41,915 nt of DNA from an uncultured Gammaproteobacteria bacterium (GCA_905479075.1 CAJQLA010000018.1:1-41915), one strand, 5' to 3'; numbered from the stretch's first letter, positions 9,567 through 17,863 are shown. The notes: a model not told the origin generated them from the sequence alone. Program-made: numbers and translations.

Positions 9567-9761
9567 ATGATGCGGGTTGTATTATTTCATTTATATGTAA
9601 CAATCATGGCTATTTTTGTAGTCACTACGGGCACTGTTTTAGCTGACCATTATGGTACTCGTATCGTTAACACTATTAATGGCACGGTCAATAGCGTTAA
9701 TGAGGATGTTTCAAAAGTCAAAAATAGTGTGAAAGATTGGAACAAAAAGATTTTAGAATAA
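9567..9761 (+). CDS. Small exported or membrane-anchored protein, unknown function
   Basis: Sixty-four residues from the ATG at 9567, which is preceded by a strong GGAGG (9554-9558). Longer in-frame starts (TTG at 9540, ATG at 9552) would lie upstream of or inside this site. Residues 4-24 are hydrophobic and end in T-V-L-A-D-H, a plausible signal peptidase I site after A26. The mature remainder is short, polar and probably helical (N-T-I-N-G-T-V-N-S-V-N-E-D-V-S-K-V-K). I do not recognise the family. It sits alone between sdhB and apbC with gaps of about 100-145 bases on each side, so it probably has its own promoter. Confidence 0.6.
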   Translation: MMRVVLFHLYVTIMAIFVVTTGTVLADHYGTRIVNTINGTVNSVNEDVSKVKNSVKDWNKKILE

Positions 9762-9861
9762 AAAGACTTCATTTCAGGTGAAGTGAAGCCTAAGGCAGTA
9801 TAAAATGTCTATCTATTGTCAACTAACCAGATTGTATCCTGATGTAGTATTGGAGCTATGA

Positions 9862-10947
9862 ATGTTAACCTCTGAACAAATAAAGAAAATCATTAATGAA
9901 TACCTAGATCCCGTTAGCGGTATGAGTTTGGGAGATAGTCATAGCACAAGCAAAATCACATCTGATGACAACAACTTACAAATCGAGTTAACGCTTGGTT
10001 ATCCTGCAAAAGGACATCAAGCATCAATGAAGGCGAATTTAGAAGAAATTTTAAAAAAGCAGTCAGGCACAAAAAACATAACTGTCTCTATTACAAGTAA
10101 CATCATTAAACATAAAGTCCAGCAAGGCGTAAAAGGCCTAAAAAATGTTAAAAACATCATCGCTATTGCTTCTGGAAAGGGGGGGGTTGGAAAATCGACG
10201 ACCTCTATAAACCTGGCACTAGCCTTATCAGCAGAAGGTGCGAATGTTGGTTTGCTAGATGCTGATATTTATGGTCCAAGCCAACCGAGAATGCTGGGTA
10301 AAAATGCTAAACCACAATCTGAAGATGGAAAAACCATTGAGCCGATAGAAAGTGCTGGATTGCAAACCATGTCGATTGGTTATTTGATTGATGAAGAAGA
10401 ACCGATGGTGTGGCGCGGCCCCATGGTGACTCAAGCATTACAACAATTACTAAATGACACTAATTGGACTGATTTAGATTATCTGGTAATTGACTTGCCG
10501 CCTGGCACGGGCGATATCCAGTTAACATTGTCACAAAATGTGCCTGTCAGTGGTGCCGTTATTGTGACGACACCACAAGACATTTCACTACTTGATGCCC
10601 GTAAAGCATTAAAAATGTTTGAGAAAGTTAATGTTCCTGTCATGGGTGTTATTGAAAACATGAGCACACATATCTGTAGTGAGTGTGGGCATGAAGAACA
10701 TATTTTCGGTACGGGCGGTGGTGAAAAAATGGCGAAGCAATATAATATTGATTTGCTTGGAAGTTTACCTTTAGACATTAAAATCCGACAAGATGTTGAT
10801 GAGGGGCACGCGACGGTTGTTTCTGATCCTGATGGAGATATAGCAAGAAATTACAGAGATATTGCTGTTAAGGTAGCAGCGAGACTGGCGCAGCAAGGTA
10901 AAGATTATTCATCTGCATTTCCTAATATTGTGGTGAAAAACGATTAG
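9862..10947 (+). CDS. apbC: Iron-sulfur cluster carrier protein Mrp/ApbC
   Basis: P-loop ATPase that carries Fe-S clusters to apoproteins in the cytoplasm; 361 residues. An N-terminal MIP18/DUF59-type domain covers about 1-85. The deviant Walker A motif G-K-G-G-V-G-K-S-T is at 105-113. The cluster-binding C-x-x-C is C272-S-E-C275. It is followed 39 bases later by dcd, an arrangement shared with Pseudomonas. In many gammaproteobacteria this gene is directly divergent from metG; here more than 4 kb lies between them. Confidence 0.95.
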   Translation: MLTSEQIKKIINEYLDPVSGMSLGDSHSTSKITSDDNNLQIELTLGYPAKGHQASMKANLEEILKKQSGTKNITVSITSNIIKHKVQQGVKGLKNVKNIIAIASGKGGVGKSTTSINLALALSAEGANVGLLDADIYGPSQPRMLGKNAKPQSEDGKTIEPIESAGLQTMSIGYLIDEEEPMVWRGPMVTQALQQLLNDTNWTDLDYLVIDLPPGTGDIQLTLSQNVPVSGAVIVTTPQDISLLDARKALKMFEKVNVPVMGVIENMSTHICSECGHEEHIFGTGGGEKMAKQYNIDLLGSLPLDIKIRQDVDEGHATVVSDPDGDIARNYRDIAVKVAARLAQQGKDYSSAFPNIVVKND

Positions 10948-10986
10948 TTTTTGGCTTTAACATTAATTATTTATAAGCGATAAAGA

Positions 10987-11553
10987 ATGAGCATCAAATC
11001 AGATAAATGGATCCGTCGGATGGCGGAACAACACAATATGATTTCACCTTTTGAATCAGGCCAAGTGCGTGAAAATGATAAAGGTAAGATGATTTCATAC
11101 GGCACATCGAGTTATGGCTATGATGTTCGATGTTCTAATGAATTTAAAATTTTTACTAATATCAACTCGGCGATTGTGGATCCAAAGAATTTTGATGAAA
11201 ATAGTTTCGTTGACGTGAATTCAGATGTTTGTATTATTCCACCCAATTCTTTTGCTTTAGCGAGAACAGTTGAAAACTTTAAAATACCCCGCAATGTTTT
11301 GACAATATGTTTAGGTAAATCGACTTATGCCCGATGCGGTATTATCGTTAATGTCACACCACTAGAGCCGGAATGGGAAGGACATGTAACATTAGAGTTT
11401 TCAAATACGACACCGCTTCCCGCTAGGATTTATGCTAATGAAGGTGTTGCACAAATGCTGTTTTTTGAATCTGATGAAGTCTGTGAAACATCCTATGCTG
11501 ATAGGGCCGGAAAATATCAAGGTCAACAAGGCGTAACACTGCCTAAATCTTAA
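10987..11553 (+). CDS. dcd: dCTP deaminase
   Basis: Converts dCTP to dUTP and ammonia for thymidylate synthesis. It has the 188-residue length usual for the proteobacterial form. Recognisable features are S-Y-G-Y-D-V-R near residue 40, G-K-S-T-Y-A-R-C-G near 110, and [11 protein letters not shown] containing the catalytic glutamate. The C-terminal [10 protein letters not shown] that closes over the nucleotide is intact. It probably belongs to the same transcript as apbC, and the lipoprotein gene starts 12 bases after its stop. Confidence 0.96.
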   Translation: MSIKSDKWIRRMAEQHNMISPFESGQVRENDKGKMISYGTSSYGYDVRCSNEFKIFTNINSAIVDPKNFDENSFVDVNSDVCIIPPNSFALARTVENFKIPRNVLTICLGKSTYARCGIIVNVTPLEPEWEGHVTLEFSNTTPLPARIYANEGVAQMLFFESDEVCETSYADRAGKYQGQQGVTLPKS

Positions 11554-11565
11554 AAGGAAGTCGCC

Positions 11566-12600
11566 TTGCTATTACAACGATTGTTTAAACTTTTTTTATT
11601 AACATTGTTGTTGACGGCGTGTTCGACAGAACGTGACTCAGATAGTCAGTGGGCACATAGTAAGCTAAGTAGTTATGCTGCAGCATTTTCGCCAAACGGA
11701 CGTTATGTTCTTGTCGGAGATACAGATGCACCTGCCAAGTTATGGGACCTTGACCAAAACAAGGTTGTATATAATTGGCAAAATCGTCAGGAACAAGCTG
11801 GAACTACAACGTCTGTTGGTTTCTCTGGCGATGGTAAAGTCGCTGCTACATCAGAAGAAGATGTTATTGTGCTCTGGGAAGTTGCTACAGGTAAACCTAT
11901 GACAAGGTTAAGTTTCCCCGTACGCATTAAATCGATGTCATTGTCTCAAAAAGGTGATTATCTACTGTTAGCTTTATATGACCGAACTGCGATCTATTTT
12001 GATGTCATTGGTAATCGTGTTGTTCAAATATTTCAGCACGATGGTGCACCCGTAAATTCACCTATCAATCAGCTGATCAATGCTGTCGCTATTTCACCAA
12101 GCGGTAAATATGCCTTGACAGGGGGGGATGACCAAACAGCTAGATTGTGGAGTTTGGACTCTGGTGAGCAATTACGTCAATGGAAGCATAAAAATGCAGT
12201 CAATATCGTGTCTTTTTACCCAAAAGGCGGTTACGTTTTGACAGGTGCGGGGAATGGTCAGACCCACTTTTGGAATATTAAAACGAGTGAAAAGCGCTAT
12301 ACGTTGAGAACCTCCGCCTGGCCTAAAGATTTACCTTTACCCAATTTCCCCTCATTCAAGACAACAACCTCGGCGATTGATTTTTCGCCAGATAATAAAT
12401 ATTTAGTGACAGGGCATCCTTCACAGCATATTTGTCTGTGGCAAGTAGCTAATGGCGAAAAAATTGACTGTTGGCAAGTGGCTAGACAAAAGGTTTTGAG
12501 ACCAGGCGTTGTCTTGCAAGCGGTGGCTTTTTCTCAAGATGGTAGTGCTATTTTCAGCGAGTCCGGAAATGGCATAGGCCAAAAATGGCTACTAAAATAA
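11566..12600 (+). CDS. WD40-repeat lipoprotein
   Basis: Predicted lipoprotein of 344 residues. The leader MLLQRLFKLFLLTLLLTAC ends in lipobox L-T-A-C with the lipidated cysteine at 19. The rest is a beta-propeller: repeats end in W-D-L, W-E-V, W-S-L, W-N-I and W-Q-V and carry motifs such as A-F-S-P-N-G-R-Y and A-I-S-P-S-G-K-Y-A-L-T-G-G-D-D. About seven blades can be counted loosely. The start is TTG, supported by AAGGAAG (11554-11560) and by the complete lipoprotein leader. Its substrate or partner is unknown. It overlaps the next gene by 16 bases, so the group dcd to pepN probably forms one transcript. Confidence 0.85.
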   Translation: MLLQRLFKLFLLTLLLTACSTERDSDSQWAHSKLSSYAAAFSPNGRYVLVGDTDAPAKLWDLDQNKVVYNWQNRQEQAGTTTSVGFSGDGKVAATSEEDVIVLWEVATGKPMTRLSFPVRIKSMSLSQKGDYLLLALYDRTAIYFDVIGNRVVQIFQHDGAPVNSPINQLINAVAISPSGKYALTGGDDQTARLWSLDSGEQLRQWKHKNAVNIVSFYPKGGYVLTGAGNGQTHFWNIKTSEKRYTLRTSAWPKDLPLPNFPSFKTTTSAIDFSPDNKYLVTGHPSQHICLWQVANGEKIDCWQVARQKVLRPGVVLQAVAFSQDGSAIFSESGNGIGQKWLLK

Positions 12601-12923
12601 TACGCTACAAACTGGTATTTTTTGTACCTGAAGCACATGCTGAGACTGTGAAAGAGGCGCTGTTTAAAGCTGGTGCTGGTCGTTATGATAGCTATGATAG
12701 TTGCAGCTGGCAAACGCTAGGGCAGGGCCAGTTTAAACCATTAGAAAACAGTGAGCCCTTTATAGGGAAAACGGGTGAAATTGAACATGTAGCAGAATAC
12801 CGAGTCGAAATGGTGTGCAATGATGATGACATTAAACATGTGTTGAGCACATTAGTATCCGTTCATCCTTATGAAGTTCCGGCCTACGAAGTTTGGCCGA
12901 TAATGACCTTAGACGATTTTTAA
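12585..12923 (+). CDS. NIF3/YqfO-like small domain protein
   Basis: A 112-residue stand-alone version of the PII/CutA-like ferredoxin-fold domain found in YqfO/NIF3 proteins. Recognisable parts are Y-K-L-V-F-F-V-P at the start, A-G-A-G-R-Y-D-S-Y-D near 30, the central G-x-F-K-P, and the ending V-H-P-Y-E-V-P-A-Y-E-V. Small proteins of this type are common in gammaproteobacteria; their function is not established. It starts inside the end of the WD40 lipoprotein gene and is followed by pepN after 18 bases. Confidence 0.85.
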   Translation: MATKIIRYKLVFFVPEAHAETVKEALFKAGAGRYDSYDSCSWQTLGQGQFKPLENSEPFIGKTGEIEHVAEYRVEMVCNDDDIKHVLSTLVSVHPYEVPAYEVWPIMTLDDF

Positions 12924-12941
12924 AATTTTTGAGTTATTGTT

Positions 12942-15599
12942 ATGACCGCGAATACGCAAACTGAGCCTAAAGAAATTTTTTTGGCGGACTACAAAGTTCC
13001 GAATTATCTTGTTGATCACATCACCTTGAATTTTGATTTAGCGAGTGATGATACTAAGGTAACCAGCATTCTCTCGATGCGTAAAAATGCTGTGGGAGAG
13101 GGTGGTGAATGTGTTTTAGATGGTGAACAGTTAGAATTGTTATCCGTTAAGTTGAACGGACAGCTTTTGAAGGGTAATGAATATCAAAGAACTGACACGA
13201 GTTTATTGATTACATCGGTACCAGAACAATTTGAACTTGAAATTGAAACCATTATCCACCCAGATAAAAACACAGCCTTAGAAGGCCTCTATTATTCTGG
13301 CAGTCTATTGTGTACACAGTGTGAGGCCCAAGGGTTTAGGCGAATTACGTATTATCCAGATCGCCCTGATGTTATGGCAACATTTACTGTGTCAGTTGTG
13401 GCTGATAAAAAGCAATGGCCAATTATGCTATCCAATGGCAACCTTGAAAAACAAGGCCAGTTTGATAATGGTCGACATTGGGTACGTTGGCATGACCCTC
13501 ACCCCAAACCTAGTTATTTGTTTGCCATAGTTGCTGGTGATTTATATTGTCAGCAAGATAGTTTTATAACAGCCTCAGGAAGAAAAGTTGCTTTGGAAAT
13601 TTTCGTTGATCCTGAAAACAGTCATAAATGTGATCATGCATTGGCGTCATTAAAACAGGCGATGAAATGGGATGAAGAGACTTATGGCCGTGAATATGAT
13701 CTAGACGTCTTTATGATAGTTGCGGTCAATGACTTTAATATGGGGGCAATGGAAAATAAGGGTTTGAATATTTTTAATTCTTCTTGTGTCCTAGCAAGCC
13801 CAGAAACAGCGACAGATGGTGATTATTATAGGATCCAAAGTATTGTCGGTCACGAATATTTTCATAACTGGTCAGGAAATCGTGTCACCTGCCGTGATTG
13901 GTTTCAGCTTAGCTTGAAAGAAGGTTTTACAGTATTACGTGACCAACAATTTAGTGCTGATTTGAATTCGGCTGCTGTACAACGTATTGATGATGTCAAT
14001 CAGTTAAGGACTATGCAATTCCCTGAAGATGCTGGACCGATGGCTCATCCGGTCAGACCTGCTTCCTTTATAGAAATTAGCAACTTTTACACTGTCACTA
14101 TTTATGAAAAAGGTGCAGAAGTAGTTGGCATGATCAAAACTATTGTTGGTGCTGAAGGTTTTAGAAATGGTACAGATTTGTATTTTGACCGACATGATGG
14201 CCAAGCTGTCACGACGGATGATTTTGTTAAAGCAATGGAAGATGCTAATGATGTGGACCTATCACAATTTAAGCGCTGGTATTCACAAGCTGGGACGCCA
14301 CAACTAACCATTGAAACAGCTTTTGACGTTATCCGCGAGACTTATACATTACGTATCAAACAACAATGCAATCCGACACCTGGACAACAAGAAAAGTTGG
14401 CTTTTCATATTCCCTTAGCAATAGGCTTAATTGATAAGCAAGGCGAAGCAATACCCGTGCAATTAGTAAATGAACAACAAGCGACTTCATCCATGACTAA
14501 AGTTTTGTCGATTACACAGCAACAACAAGACTTTACCTTTATAAATGTAAAAAATGAGCCTGTGTTGTCTGTGCTAAGAGGATTTTCAGCACCTGTCTCG
14601 GTTAATATGCCTCGTAGTAATACAGAACTGGCGTTTTTAATGGCGAATGATCAAGACAGCTTTAGTCGCTGGGATGCAGGGCAGCTATTATTGATTAATA
14701 CGCTGCTGGATTTGACCAAATCAGTTCAACTAAAAGTGCCTTTATCTGTTTCAGAAGAACTATTGCTTCAATTGAGTCTAGTTCTAGAGGATTTTAAACA
14801 AGAACCCGCTCTTGTCGCAAAAATGTTGCAGTTGCCAACGGAAAATTATCTTGCAGCGCAAAGTGGTTTAGCAGATGTCGATGCAATTCATCTAGCAAGA
14901 AAGCATTTGAAAGTAACGATCGCGAGAAGGCTAAAGGATCAATTTAGTCATATTTATTCGGCTCTGACTAGCAATGAAAAATATAGTTTTAATGCCGATG
15001 ATATGGCAAAACGGAGTTTAAAAAATGCCTGTTTGGACTATTTGATAGCAACAGATGATCCCATGCAGCTTCAACGTTGTTTAAAACAAATGAAGCAAGC
15101 AGATAATATGACTGACACCTTGGCTGGTTTAACAATATTAAGCGACTACGATGGGCCGGAAAGGGAGCATGCATTAAGAGCGTTTTATGAACAATGGCGA
15201 CATGATAAGCAGGTTGTTGATAAATGGTTGGCGGTTCAAGCACAGTCGAGTTTACCCGAGACACTCATTCGTGTTAAAGGTCTAATGAAACATCCTGCTT
15301 TTTCGATTACAAATCCTAATAATGTCAGAGCGGTTATTGGTCAATTTTGTAGGAATAATCCTGTAAATTTTCATGCATTAGATGGCTCGGGATATCAGTT
15401 TTTAGCAGAACAAATTTTAGTGCTAGATAAACTAAACCCACAAATTGCAGCCAGACAATTAGGTGCTTTCAACTCATGGCGCCAGTATGATGAAACGAGG
15501 CAAAAATTGATGAAGACTGCTTTGCAAAGTGTTGCCGATGAGAAGGGCCTTTCTTCAGATGTCTATGAAATAGTCACTAAATATTTGGCGGCAGCATAA
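12942..15599 (+). CDS. pepN: Aminopeptidase N (M1 family)
   Basis: Zinc metallo-aminopeptidase removing N-terminal residues from cytoplasmic peptides; 885 residues, near E. coli PepN (870). The exopeptidase motif G-A-M-E-N is at 268-272. The zinc site H-E-Y-F-H is at 304-308 with the third ligand E327 (K-E-G-F-T). The C-terminal helical domain typical of PepN is full length. The TAA stop and the next gene's ATG share one base, implying translational coupling. Confidence 0.97.
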   Translation: MTANTQTEPKEIFLADYKVPNYLVDHITLNFDLASDDTKVTSILSMRKNAVGEGGECVLDGEQLELLSVKLNGQLLKGNEYQRTDTSLLITSVPEQFELEIETIIHPDKNTALEGLYYSGSLLCTQCEAQGFRRITYYPDRPDVMATFTVSVVADKKQWPIMLSNGNLEKQGQFDNGRHWVRWHDPHPKPSYLFAIVAGDLYCQQDSFITASGRKVALEIFVDPENSHKCDHALASLKQAMKWDEETYGREYDLDVFMIVAVNDFNMGAMENKGLNIFNSSCVLASPETATDGDYYRIQSIVGHEYFHNWSGNRVTCRDWFQLSLKEGFTVLRDQQFSADLNSAAVQRIDDVNQLRTMQFPEDAGPMAHPVRPASFIEISNFYTVTIYEKGAEVVGMIKTIVGAEGFRNGTDLYFDRHDGQAVTTDDFVKAMEDANDVDLSQFKRWYSQAGTPQLTIETAFDVIRETYTLRIKQQCNPTPGQQEKLAFHIPLAIGLIDKQGEAIPVQLVNEQQATSSMTKVLSITQQQQDFTFINVKNEPVLSVLRGFSAPVSVNMPRSNTELAFLMANDQDSFSRWDAGQLLLINTLLDLTKSVQLKVPLSVSEELLLQLSLVLEDFKQEPALVAKMLQLPTENYLAAQSGLADVDAIHLARKHLKVTIARRLKDQFSHIYSALTSNEKYSFNADDMAKRSLKNACLDYLIATDDPMQLQRCLKQMKQADNMTDTLAGLTILSDYDGPEREHALRAFYEQWRHDKQVVDKWLAVQAQSSLPETLIRVKGLMKHPAFSITNPNNVRAVIGQFCRNNPVNFHALDGSGYQFLAEQILVLDKLNPQIAARQLGAFNSWRQYDETRQKLMKTALQSVADEKGLSSDVYEIVTKYLAAA

Positions 15600-16033
15600 T
15601 GTTTGAACTAAATCCACGTCTTGAGCAAGACAGTCTTTTTATAGGGGACTTTAAATTGTGTGTGGTTCGTTTAATGAACGATGCACGTTACCCTTGGGTG
15701 ATTTTAATTCCTAAACGACAAGGCGTAACTGAAGCTTTTCAATTGGATGAGAACGACCAACAGCAACTAAACAAAGAGTCTTTATACGTTGCCAAGCAAT
15801 TAGCGGCATTAGTTGGCGCGGATAAAATGAATATTGCAGCCTTGGGTAATGTCGTCAGCCAACTCCATATTCATCATGTTGCTAGATATAAAAGCGATGA
15901 AGCATGGCCAGCGCCTGTTTGGGGTAAAGGGGATGTGGTGCCTTATGAGCAAGCTGAGTCAGAGGCAGTTATACAACAGTTACGTCTTACCTTTAATGAG
16001 CAGTTGAGTAATGGCGACAGAACTGAGGTTTAA
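15599..16033 (+). CDS. HIT-domain protein (histidine triad nucleotide hydrolase family)
   Basis: A 144-residue HIT protein. The signature region reads S-Q-L-H-I-H-H-V-A-R at 87-96, with H90 as the expected nucleophile and H92 as the third triad position. The first triad position is Q88, as usual in the bacterial S-Q-L-H subfamily. Position 93 is histidine where a hydrophobic residue is usual. The subfamily-specific A-W-P-A-P-V-W-G follows. Family members hydrolyse nucleoside phosphoramidates or dinucleoside polyphosphates; the substrate here is unknown. Its start overlaps pepN and its end overlaps the DUF2835 gene. Confidence 0.88.
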   Translation: MFELNPRLEQDSLFIGDFKLCVVRLMNDARYPWVILIPKRQGVTEAFQLDENDQQQLNKESLYVAKQLAALVGADKMNIAALGNVVSQLHIHHVARYKSDEAWPAPVWGKGDVVPYEQAESEAVIQQLRLTFNEQLSNGDRTEV

Positions 16034-16232
16034 GATGTCGATCAGTTTGCAAGAAGCATCACGATATTATGAGGGAAGGGCACAGTCGGTAAAGGTACTA
16101 GCCGAAAATGGTCAGACAATAAGGTTTCCTGCGCAACATATACGGCCCTTTATTGATCAGCAAGGAGTGCATGGTTATTTTAGTATTAGTTTTGATGATA
16201 ACCATAAATTATTAGGTATTAAACGATTGTGA
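16011..16232 (+). CDS. DUF2835 family protein
   Basis: A 73-residue protein matching the small DUF2835 family: L-R-F-K-M-S-I-S-L-Q-E-A-x-R-Y-Y-E-G, then V-K-V-L-A-E-N-G-Q-T-I-R-F-P-A-Q-H-I-R-P-F and the ending F-x-I-S-F-D-D-N-x-K-L-L-G-I-K-R-L. An internal ATG at 16035 has a better GAGG site, but family proteins begin with the residues before it. I therefore prefer 16011, which overlaps the HIT gene by 23 bases. Function unknown. Confidence 0.85.
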   Translation: MATELRFKMSISLQEASRYYEGRAQSVKVLAENGQTIRFPAQHIRPFIDQQGVHGYFSISFDDNHKLLGIKRL

Positions 16233-16253
16233 AATAGCTTTTCTATATACGTG

Positions 16254-16279
16254 AAATCAGGTGTACTGGTACCTGATTT
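16254..16279 (+). terminator. Hairpin after the DUF2835 gene, possible 3' end of pepN transcript
   Basis: A nine-base-pair stem (16254-16262 with 16271-16279) with an eight-base loop, 22 bases after the stop codon. It is only moderately GC-rich and has no T-run, so termination is uncertain. Confidence 0.35.
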
Positions 16280-16310
16280 GAGTTGTCTAAACGCATACTA
16301 GAACAGAGTA

Positions 16311-16452
16311 CTTAGTAAGTAATCCGAGCCAGAGGGCGGGAGGTAGGAGGAGTACCCTCCGGCTCGTTACTTGTAAGGATTGAGTCCTTACGCTCTCATA
16401 AACAAATAGCCTTACTAAAAAAGGGGGGGTGCCAATAGCTTGGGGCTGTTGG
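16311..16452 (+). ncRNA. Structured intergenic region: stacked hairpins, purine-rich loop, G7 run
   Basis: This is most of the 264-base gap between the DUF2835 gene and the convergent SRPBCC-like gene. Hairpin 1 pairs 16317-16322, 16325-16330 and 16332-16336 with 16367-16372, 16361-16366 and 16355-16359: seventeen base pairs broken only by a two-base bulge and one mismatch. Its 18-base loop is purine-rich with repeated GG runs. Hairpin 2 (16373-16379 with 16385-16391, loop TTGAG) abuts it directly. After an A6-G7 tract (16417-16429), a third stem pairs 16432-16439 with 16445-16452. I see no protein here and match no known RNA family. It may be a small RNA, an mRNA 3' element or a REP-like repeat. 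Strand is arbitrary. Confidence 0.35.
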
Positions 16453-16496
16453 ATAACGCTATTTATTTGATGATCGAATCAAGTTGACCAAGCAGA

Positions 16497-16913
16497 TTAA
16501 CTAAAAGCAGGTGACCAGTTAGCTTGATTTTGTTCTAGTTTTTGTTTTAGAACAACCAGTTTAATTTCAAATAAAGCGCGAATAGCTCTGTACCTTGTCA
16601 AGGAAGCTACACCTAATTTGTTATTTAGATTAACTTCAAATGTCACACTTGTTTCATTACCTATCTGCTTTAATTCAAGATCGATCGATGTGATTAATAC
16701 TTTTAAGTCACTTTTTGCCATTTCGATAGATGTCTGTCCTATGTTGTACCAACTTAGTAATTTGCCGGGAAGACTATAGCTAGGCAAAACCTGACCATTT
16801 GTTGATTTGATTTCTGGTAGAAAATCTTTAGCGAAGCCTGCTTTCAAAAGTTCTGCCCAGATTGTTTCTTTATCAGCACGTATTTTCTTTTGCATTTTCA
16901 CTGTTTCTAACAT
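16497..16913 (-). CDS. SRPBCC-like (polyketide cyclase/START-fold) protein, tentative
   Basis: From the ATG at 16913, which has a GGA site nine bases upstream, the protein has 138 residues. The frame extends to 16961, but that stretch would run through the operator region. It begins K-M-Q-K-K-I-R-A-D-K-E-T-I-W-A-E-L-L and has alternating strands followed by a long C-terminal helix. This is the layout of SRPBCC lipid-binding proteins, though I cannot point to a diagnostic motif. There is no signal peptide. It is divergent from the TetR gene and lies beside inverted repeats sharing TTGGTA half-sites, so the TetR protein probably represses it. Confidence 0.65.
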   Translation of the reverse strand: MLETVKMQKKIRADKETIWAELLKAGFAKDFLPEIKSTNGQVLPSYSLPGKLLSWYNIGQTSIEMAKSDLKVLITSIDLELKQIGNETSVTFEVNLNNKLGVASLTRYRAIRALFEIKLVVLKQKLEQNQANWSPAFS

Positions 16914-16955
16914 GGTTAAATTCCTATCGTTATAAACATAAGTTAATTTTATCTG

Positions 16956-16971
16956 TACCAACTGGTTGGTA
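16956..16971. promoter_or_regulatory. Inverted-repeat operator candidate for the TetR regulator
   Basis: TACCAAC-TG-GTTGGTA is a perfect 7+2+7 inverted repeat. It sits five bases from a -10-like TAAAAT on the minus strand (16946-16951), where a repressor would block transcription of the SRPBCC-like gene. A related element ACCA-TT-TGGT lies at 17007-17016 and shares the TTGGTA half-site. Confidence 0.55.
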
Positions 16972-17107
16972 TGAGTTAAATAATACTCGTTATTTTTTGT
17001 ATGTCAACCATTTGGTACAAAATAAAATTATTGGGGAGATGAATGGTTTAAATAATGGCTATAGATGGCTTTAGGCAGAGGTTAATGAAAGGTTAGCTAA
17101 GATGCTG

Positions 17108-17113
17108 TATAAT
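17108..17113 (+). promoter_or_regulatory. -10 element (TATAAT) upstream of TetR gene
   Basis: A consensus TATAAT lies 66 bases before the preferred TetR start; the -35 region is poor. A small inverted repeat TGAC-CA-GTCA (about 17153-17162) lies between it and the start codon and could be an autoregulatory site. Confidence 0.4.
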
Positions 17114-17178
17114 GACCGATAAAATAAGAATTGCACATTAGCAGTTTTAAATTGACCAGTCAGTATAAGAGGTTCGGT

Positions 17179-17793
17179 ATGCCTAAAGACGGCAATATAA
17201 CAAGAGAGAAAATTTTGGATACGTCAATGAGTTTGGCGATTACTCAGGGACATGTGGCAACACCCATCGATGAGCTAATTTCTGAGGTTGGCATTACCAA
17301 AGGTACATTCTTTTATCATTTCCCGTCGAAGAAGCATTTAGCGACTGCGATGATAGAAAAATTCTCATCTAGTAAAATTGATGTCCTTAATGATTACTGT
17401 GCTAAAGCGAGTAAATTGAGCACGGATCCTTTACAACAGTTATTGATTTTCGTTGGCTTGATTCAAGAACAACATGCTGAGCTTGAAAAGGATGAGCTCG
17501 GTTGTCTCTATGCTAGTTATTGTTATGAAAATCAATTAGTCGATCCTGATATAGAAGAGATGGTGTCTACTACCATGCTGAAATGGAAAGATAAGTTCAG
17601 TGACAAAATTAAAGAAATAATGGCGGTTTATCCTCCAGCAACTGAGATAGAACCCGATGATGTGGCAGGTATGTTTTTGTCTACGTTAGAAGGTGCCTAC
17701 ATCATGGCTAGAATCACGCCTCAGATTGATGCTGTTGAAGTTTATTTAGAACAATATAAAACCTATTTGAAGGTTCTGTTTAAACAGGTTTAA
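17179..17793 (+). CDS. TetR/AcrR family transcriptional regulator
   Basis: A 204-residue repressor-type protein. The N-terminal helix-turn-helix reads T-P-I-D-E-L-I-S-E-V-G-I-T-K-G-T-F-F-Y-H-F-P-S-K at about 28-51, the TetR signature. The C-terminal ligand domain is diverged and its ligand cannot be predicted. The ATG at 17179 follows AGAGG; a TTG at 17131 is in frame but lacks a site. The gene is divergent from the SRPBCC-like gene and 95 bases upstream of the ABC exporter, either of which may be its target. Confidence 0.9.
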   Translation: MPKDGNITREKILDTSMSLAITQGHVATPIDELISEVGITKGTFFYHFPSKKHLATAMIEKFSSSKIDVLNDYCAKASKLSTDPLQQLLIFVGLIQEQHAELEKDELGCLYASYCYENQLVDPDIEEMVSTTMLKWKDKFSDKIKEIMAVYPPATEIEPDDVAGMFLSTLEGAYIMARITPQIDAVEVYLEQYKTYLKVLFKQV

Positions 17794-17817
17794 GTTACAT
17801 ACGGTATTAACCAATTC

Positions 17818-17838
17818 TCTCTATGACGGCTATAGAGA
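17818..17838. promoter_or_regulatory. Inverted repeat in the TetR-ABC exporter gap
   Basis: TCTCTAT and ATAGAGA pair over seven bases around a seven-base loop, 24 bases after the TetR stop codon and about 25 bases upstream of a TATAAT. It is a weak terminator or an operator; no T-run follows. Confidence 0.35.
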
Positions 17839-17863
17839 ATGTTAAACTTAACGATAGACTCTA

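Noticed and set aside
9762..9861. Hairpin ACTTCA/TGAAGT after the small exported protein as a terminator
   Set aside because: Only six AT-rich base pairs and no T-run; too weak to list as a feature.
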